A stretch of DNA of 10,014 nucleotides from an uncultured Burkholderiales bacterium. Lineage in GTDB: Bacteria; Pseudomonadota; Gammaproteobacteria; Burkholderiales; Burkholderiaceae_E. Positions 6,176 through 10,014 of the stretch are shown here, one piece after another; within the stretch, counting starts at the first letter, position 1, and the number at the start of each line of letters is the position of its first letter. The notes below the pieces were generated by a model. The model did no database searches. It had not been told where the DNA came from and was given only the letters and a program-made list of their open reading frames with translations. The position numbers and the translations under genes are program-made. Where the stretch lies: the NCBI GenBank assembly GCA_903898725.1, contig CAIUGQ010000460.1:1-10014 (forward strand). The letters are read 5' to 3'.

Positions 6176-8159
6176 AGTCGGCAGCCGGCGGCTGCACGCG
6201 CACCGATGCGGGGGGCGGACGCACCAGATCGAGGGGGCGGGACAGCGCGCGACGCACCAGCTCGCGCCAGGTCGCCCCGATGCCGCGCGCATCGAGCCGC
6301 CGTGCACGCAGCGCGAGCATCAGCGACAGCGTGAAGCTGACCGCGAGATTGGTGATCGCGATCACCGCGACCCCGATCGTCGCCAGCAGGATCGGCTGCC
6401 AGGTGAGCTGCGTCCAGAGCACCGTGCCTGCCATGCCGAGGTTGGCCGAGGCGAACGCCACGTGACGGATGTCGAGCGGCAGGCCCGTCAGCGTGCCGAG
6501 CAGCGAGACGCCGCCCAGCATGCAGCCGAACAGGAAGTTGCCCGCCAGCGCGCCGAAGTTGTGCTCGACCCAGGCGCCGACCGCCTGCGCGCGCCGCTCG
6601 CCGACGATCGCGACCAGCAGTGGCATCTGCGCGACCCGCCTCGGGAGTCGATGGAACACCGCGAGGTTGTCGCAGTAGCCGGACACGATGCCGGCGAGGA
6701 ACAGGCACACGCCGGCGATGGCGGCGTAGAACACCGTCAGCCCGAGCGGGTCGAGCTGCCCGAGCAGCCCCGCGGACTTCTCGGGCGAGGCCGGCGCCCA
6801 GCCGGTGAGCGCGAGCAGGCCCCAGGTGAGCAGCACCGCGAGCGGCAGTGCCACGCCGACGTTGCCGAGCACGGCGACGAACTGGCTGCGGACCACCTGC
6901 ACCAGCAGCTCGGCGACCCGGGGGACCCAGGCACGCGTGCCGCCGGCCTGGCCGGCATCGACCTCGGCAGCGATGCGCGCGGCGGTCATCGCGGGCTGCT
7001 TGGTTGCGACCGTGCCGTGCAGCAGCTGGATCAGCACGAACCCCAGCCCGTAGTTCAGCGAGACCAGCACGCCCTCGACCAGCGGCGGCGCGTGCATCGC
7101 GGTGATCAGCACCTTGGCCATCGCCATGAACGCGACGACCACGCCGCCGACCGCAGCGGAGCGGAACATCGCCCACCACTGCGCGCGGTCGGTGGCGATG
7201 TAGTGCTCGCCGGTCCGACCGGCGTGCTCGGTGATCTCGAGCGCGGCGAGCTCGGTGCCCTTGCGCCAGACCGTGCGCAGGCTGGTCTCGTCGGCGCAGG
7301 CACGGACCTGCTGCCGGAAGAAGCGCATCCACGCGGCATCGCGCTGCGCCTGGGGCTGGGTGAAGTCGAGCAGATCGAGCAGCAGCTCGAGCCGGTCGAT
7401 GATCTCGGCGAGCCGCTGCAGCTTGAAGGTCAGCGAGACGGTGACGCCGGTGCGGCCGGTGTTGCGCCGGATGCGGCGGATCACCTCCCGGCACTGCTGC
7501 AGCATCACGCGCACCGGCCGATCGTCCTCGGCGGGGTCCCCGGTGCCGAGCACGAGGGCCGCGGTCCAGCCGTCGACGTAGGTGCGCACCGCGGGCTGCT
7601 GCTCGAGGAAGGGCGAGGCCGAACGCTGCGCATCGGGATGCACGCGTGCCAGGCCCGGATCGACCCCGGTGGCGGCGATCCGGGCCGACAGGACCTTCAG
7701 CGCCTCGAGCATCTCGGTGGCGAGCCGATTGCGGGCGGGGGCGGGCATCGCGCCGACGTCGAGCAGCCGGGCCAGCCGCTCCCAGCGGTCACCCGGAATG
7801 GACAGCGCCCACGAGGCGGCGTTCGACGCCCCGAACAGACGCCTCGCCCAGTCCTTGAGCTGGTCGTCCTCGAAGTCCTCGGGCAGCAGCCGATGCAGGG
7901 CCCGGCGGCGCAGCTCCGCGCCGAAGCCGTCGGGCGGTGCGATGCCGAGGTCGGCGAAGAAGCCGACGTGCTGGGTGCCCGCGATGATCGACGCCAGCCG
8001 ACCGGCGATCTCGGCGCGGGCCGCATCGTCGCGTTCGACGGCATCGAGCCAGGCGTCGAAGCGCGCCGCCGCCCCGGCGGTCCAGGTCCGGTCGCGGCCG
8101 CGCAGACGGCGCACGAGCGCGACCAGCGCGGAGGGATCGATGCGGGCGGTGTCGGTCAT
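6174..8159 (-). CDS. SpecificRecomb-family (Gcr/COG4389) multi-pass membrane protein
   Basis: This 661-residue protein matches the family named 'site-specific recombinase' (Pfam SpecificRecomb, gonococcal Gcr). The N-terminal half (1-330) is soluble-looking and helical with many charged residues. The C-terminal half has about six or seven membrane segments (roughly 333-353, 362-381, 426-452, 472-495, 536-558, 566-585, 588-616). Recognisable stretches are SGYCDNLAVFHRLPRR (493-508), HNFGALAGNFLFGCMLG (533-549), LPLDIRHVAFASANLG (560-575) and a basic/proline-rich tail. I see no tyrosine- or serine-recombinase catalytic motif, so the recombinase name is unsupported by the sequence. The ATG start has no strong Shine-Dalgarno. 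It stops 93 nt before the BMP start on the same strand, and the likely promoter in that gap suggests separate transcription from the importer. Family confidence is high; biochemical role is unknown. Confidence 0.85.
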   Translation of the reverse strand: MTDTARIDPSALVALVRRLRGRDRTWTAGAAARFDAWLDAVERDDAARAEIAGRLASIIAGTQHVGFFADLGIAPPDGFGAELRRRALHRLLPEDFEDDQLKDWARRLFGASNAASWALSIPGDRWERLARLLDVGAMPAPARNRLATEMLEALKVLSARIAATGVDPGLARVHPDAQRSASPFLEQQPAVRTYVDGWTAALVLGTGDPAEDDRPVRVMLQQCREVIRRIRRNTGRTGVTVSLTFKLQRLAEIIDRLELLLDLLDFTQPQAQRDAAWMRFFRQQVRACADETSLRTVWRKGTELAALEITEHAGRTGEHYIATDRAQWWAMFRSAAVGGVVVAFMAMAKVLITAMHAPPLVEGVLVSLNYGLGFVLIQLLHGTVATKQPAMTAARIAAEVDAGQAGGTRAWVPRVAELLVQVVRSQFVAVLGNVGVALPLAVLLTWGLLALTGWAPASPEKSAGLLGQLDPLGLTVFYAAIAGVCLFLAGIVSGYCDNLAVFHRLPRRVAQMPLLVAIVGERRAQAVGAWVEHNFGALAGNFLFGCMLGGVSLLGTLTGLPLDIRHVAFASANLGMAGTVLWTQLTWQPILLATIGVAVIAITNLAVSFTLSLMLALRARRLDARGIGATWRELVRRALSRPLDLVRPPPASVRVQPPAAD

Positions 8160-8161
8160 CT

Positions 8162-8206
8162 GGCACCGGAGCTTACCCCGGATGGGGTCGGGCCTGCGTC
8201 GGTGCC
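8162..8206. other. Nested inverted repeats just upstream of the SpecificRecomb gene
   Basis: GGCACC (8162-8167) can pair with GGTGCC (8201-8206). Inside lies a compact hairpin of ACCCC (8175-8179), GGAT and GGGGT (8184-8188). They sit in the 78-nt gap between the cyclase stop and the downstream ATG, within the region that would form the mRNA leader. They might affect termination of the cyclase transcript or ribosome access, but no T-run is present and the GC content makes chance pairing plausible. Confidence 0.3.
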
Positions 8207-8237
8207 CCGTGCCCCGGAGATGCCCGAATGCCGGCGC

Positions 8238-9278
8238 TCAGAAGAGCTCGAGCTCCGCGTCGTTCTGCTTCGGTGCGAGATGCCCCGCCGCCACCAGCGC
8301 CTCCCAACCCAGCACCTGGTTGCGGCCGGTCTCCTTCGCGTGGTAGAGCGCCGCATCGGCCCGGCCGAACGCGCCGGCCGTGTCGTCGAGCGGGCCGATC
8401 CGCGTGTAGCCGATCGACACCGTCACCCGTCCCACGCGCGAGAAGGCACGCGCCTCGACGCTGGCACGCAGCCGCTCCAGCGGCGAGAGCGCAGCGTCCG
8501 GGGGCGTGCGAGAGAGCACGACCACGAACTCCTCGCCGCCGAACCGATACAGCCGGTCGACCGGACGGAACTGGGCACGCATCATCTGCGCGAGCAGCAG
8601 CAGCACCTCGTCGCCGTACAGGTGTCCGTACTCGTCGTTGATGCGCTTGAACCGGTCGACGTCGACCACCGCGAGCCAGTGCGGCGCGTCCTGCGGCGTC
8701 GGCGCGCGCGTGTCGACGCCTTCGGTCGGCGCCTCGGTCGCGGGGTCGTCGCGCAGCATCCGGTTGAAGTCCGCGTCGAAGGTCCGACGGTTGCGCAGCG
8801 AGGTCAGCGTGTCGTGCTCGCCGTAGTCGAGGAGCGCGAGGTGATTCCGATAGATCCGCAGCAGGTTGGCGACCGCCGCCTCGCGCTCGGGCGCCAGCAT
8901 CGCGTCGACGCCCTCGGCCTCGATCAGGCCGACCGGCTCGCGTTCGGAGAGCACCGGGAACAGGTAGCTGCAGCGCGGCGCATCGCGGACCGAGAGCCGC
9001 AGCGCGGCACGTTCGGCGAGGCAGCGCGCATGCGGGCCATCGACCGGGGGCAGCAGGCGCGGGTCGCCCGCATCGCGCAGCCGCTGCGTGCCCGCCGCGG
9101 TCGCCCGCAGCACGGGCCACAGCCGGGGGGCGCCTTCGCCAGGCACGAGGCGCAGGTAGGTGACCTGGCTCGCGTCGAGCTGCGCACGCAGCAGCTGGGC
9201 GACCGAGCCCTCGAGCGAGTCGCGATCGCGCTCGGCGGTCAGGTCTGCAACGGTCTCGATCAGCTTTGAATTCGACAC
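8238..9278 (-). CDS. GGDEF diguanylate cyclase
   Basis: This 346-residue protein is predicted to make cyclic di-GMP from two GTP. Residues 1-150 form a soluble, probably GAF-like sensory region with no membrane segment, so a cytoplasmic location is likely. The GGDEF domain carries DTLTSLRNRR (156-165), metal-binding D206 in VVDVDRFKRIND (204-215), GHLYGD (218-223), the active-site loop GGEEF (247-251) and VSIGYT (287-292). RPVD (238-241), five residues before GGEEF, fits the inhibitory I-site RxxD, so product inhibition is expected. An acidic and proline-rich stretch (about 176-199) between DxLTxLxNRR and VDVD is longer than usual. No EAL domain is present. The GTG start gives a sensible N-terminus but lacks a Shine-Dalgarno, and the frame stays open upstream without an ATG, so the exact start is uncertain. 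It has its own 181-nt upstream gap. Confidence 0.93.
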   Translation of the reverse strand: MSNSKLIETVADLTAERDRDSLEGSVAQLLRAQLDASQVTYLRLVPGEGAPRLWPVLRATAAGTQRLRDAGDPRLLPPVDGPHARCLAERAALRLSVRDAPRCSYLFPVLSEREPVGLIEAEGVDAMLAPEREAAVANLLRIYRNHLALLDYGEHDTLTSLRNRRTFDADFNRMLRDDPATEAPTEGVDTRAPTPQDAPHWLAVVDVDRFKRINDEYGHLYGDEVLLLLAQMMRAQFRPVDRLYRFGGEEFVVVLSRTPPDAALSPLERLRASVEARAFSRVGRVTVSIGYTRIGPLDDTAGAFGRADAALYHAKETGRNQVLGWEALVAAGHLAPKQNDAELELF

Positions 9279-9383
9279 GGAGGACAGGGTGAGACGAGTC
9301 GATGCGGGGAGGCGTCGGGGACGCCCGGGCTGCGCTGCCCTGACGCCGAGGTGGCGGCCGGGACGCGCTTCGTAGGGTTATCG

Positions 9384-9401
9384 GTCCGGATGGGCCCGGA
9401 C
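9384..9401. other. Inverted repeat in the gap upstream of the cyclase gene
   Basis: GTCCGG (9384-9389) and CCGGAC (9396-9401) form a perfect 6-bp stem with a 6-nt loop, about 105 nt upstream of the cyclase start codon. On the minus strand it is followed by GATAAC, a weak -10-like sequence without a recognisable -35. It may be part of the cyclase control region, though symmetric GC-rich 6-mers are common here. Confidence 0.25.
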
Positions 9402-9422
9402 TTGAGTGGGCACAAGATCACG

Positions 9423-9438
9423 GCGACCAAGCGGTCGC
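9423..9438 (-). terminator. Possible weak terminator hairpin after the methyltransferase-like gene
   Basis: GCGACC (9423-9428) and GGTCGC (9433-9438) form a perfect 6-bp stem with a 4-nt loop, 21 nt downstream of the methyltransferase-like stop codon. The following minus-strand sequence has only scattered T residues, so termination would be weak or Rho-assisted. The rest of the 9279-9459 gap holds no gene, only short GC-rich inverted repeats such as GGCGT/ACGCC at 9311-9325. Confidence 0.35.
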
Positions 9439-9459
9439 GCCAGGTCCCGCCGGACGCCC

Positions 9460-10014
9460 TCAGCCGACGACGACTCCGCTCGGACCGGCACCGACCGGCT
9501 GCTGCCCGACCCGCCGGTGCGCGGCGGCCTGTGCAGCGCGGTCCGCCACCGCCTCGCCCAGCAGCAGCACCACCGGGCGCCCGTCGACCGGCAGGCCGCC
9601 GGCGGCGAGCGCGCCGAGCGTCGTCCGCTCGACGGCCTGATCGGGCCAGGTGGCGGCCCGGACGGCGACCGCAGGCGTCTCCGGCGCGAAGCCCCGCCTC
9701 GCCAGCACCCGCGCACAGTGGCCGGCCAGCCGGCCGGCCATGTAGAGCACCACGGTGCCCGAGGGCGACAGACCCTCGGCCCAGGCCGCGTCATCGCTCG
9801 CCTCGGGCGTGCCCCGATCGCCGCCCTCTCCCCGGCCGATCCGCGGCGTCACGATGTCGAGCCGTCGGGCGACCCCGCGCCGCGTCAGGGAATGCCCGGC
9901 AGCGGCAGCGGCCGCGCCGGCAGCGGTGATCCCTGGCACGATCTCCCACTCGATGCCCGCGGCGTCGAGCTTCCGATCCTGCCGCGCCCGCCCGGAGACT
10001 CGCCTTATGCATGA
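9460..10014 (-). CDS. Uroporphyrinogen-III C-methyltransferase-like protein, partial
   Basis: 184 C-terminal residues are visible and the N-terminus lies beyond the window; full family members are about 250-280 residues. SUMT enzymes transfer two methyl groups from SAM to uroporphyrinogen III, giving precorrin-2 for siroheme, cobalamin or heme d1. Landmarks are IEWEIVPGIT (21-30), the Ala-rich helix with AAAGHSLTRRG (37-47), TVVLYMAGRLA (87-97), the GFAPETPAVAVRAATWPDQ segment (108-126), TTLGAL (131-136) and the closing RPVVLLLGEAV strand (146-156). Before VPGIT the family normally has GDPxxFGRxxEE. Here the frame reads CIRRVSGRARQD (2-13), retaining only a VxGR match. This may reflect divergence, a one-base indel around 9965-9975, or poor sequence at an end. 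It is on the same strand as the cyclase, separated by 181 nt. Another tetrapyrrole methylase is possible. Confidence 0.7.
   Translation of the reverse strand, partial: SCIRRVSGRARQDRKLDAAGIEWEIVPGITAAGAAAAAAGHSLTRRGVARRLDIVTPRIGRGEGGDRGTPEASDDAAWAEGLSPSGTVVLYMAGRLAGHCARVLARRGFAPETPAVAVRAATWPDQAVERTTLGALAAGGLPVDGRPVVLLLGEAVADRAAQAAAHRRVGQQPVGAGPSGVVVG

Noticed and set aside
5059..7494. Long minus-strand open frame spanning the BMP and SpecificRecomb genes in another frame
   Set aside because: It crosses two real genes out of frame and its translation is an Arg/Ala/Gly-rich shadow without motifs.
6174..8159. Mobile element or integrase suggested by the family name 'site-specific recombinase'
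   Set aside because: No terminal inverted repeats, target duplication, tRNA junction or recombinase catalytic residues are visible; the protein is membrane-embedded.
6462..9269. Plus-strand open frame of over 900 codons opposite the SpecificRecomb and cyclase genes
   Set aside because: Length alone is not evidence at this GC content. The translation is Arg/Gln/His/Asp-rich, and the minus-strand cyclase and SpecificRecomb motifs are unambiguous.

Overview
This is a very GC-rich bacterial window in which every convincing gene lies on the minus strand. The gene content fits a betaproteobacterium of the Burkholderiales type: a periplasmic BMP-family ABC importer, a 'SpecificRecomb' (Gcr/COG4389) membrane protein of a family best known from Neisseria and Burkholderiales, a GGDEF diguanylate cyclase and a uroporphyrinogen-III methyltransferase-like protein. 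The taxonomic assignment is inferred from family membership and composition, not measured.

Layout, left to right. 1-190 is non-coding and hairpin-rich. It starts with an intrinsic terminator for a plus-strand gene lying to the left, followed by a perfect 10-bp inverted repeat and a 27-bp tandem repeat. 191-6080 is one compact minus-strand operon, read right to left: BMP substrate-binding protein (5067-6080), double-domain ABC ATPase (3500-5062), permease 1 (2458-3519), permease 2 (1511-2455) and a CodA-type cytosine deaminase (191-1507). Its junctions are gaps of 4, 2 and 3 nt and one 20-nt overlap, so translational coupling is likely. A perfect TATAAT sits about 30 nt upstream of the BMP gene, flanked by two related imperfect palindromes.

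6174-8159 encodes the SpecificRecomb membrane protein and 8238-9278 an active-looking diguanylate cyclase with GGEEF and an inhibitory RxxD site. 9460-10014 holds the C-terminal part of a uroporphyrinogen-III C-methyltransferase-like protein that runs off the window; its outermost bases do not match the family well.

How the genes work together. The importer plus deaminase reads as a nucleobase acquisition and salvage unit. The BMP protein would capture a nucleobase or nucleoside in the periplasm, the ATPase and two permeases would import it, and the CodA-like enzyme would deaminate it in the cytoplasm. The residue next to the catalytic Asp is Cys rather than the Asp of E. coli CodA, and the BMP protein lacks the glycine-rich segment of nucleoside-binding relatives, so the true substrate may not be plain cytosine or a nucleoside. 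I saw no CRISPR array, tRNA, rRNA, insertion sequence or clearly new defence-type system.
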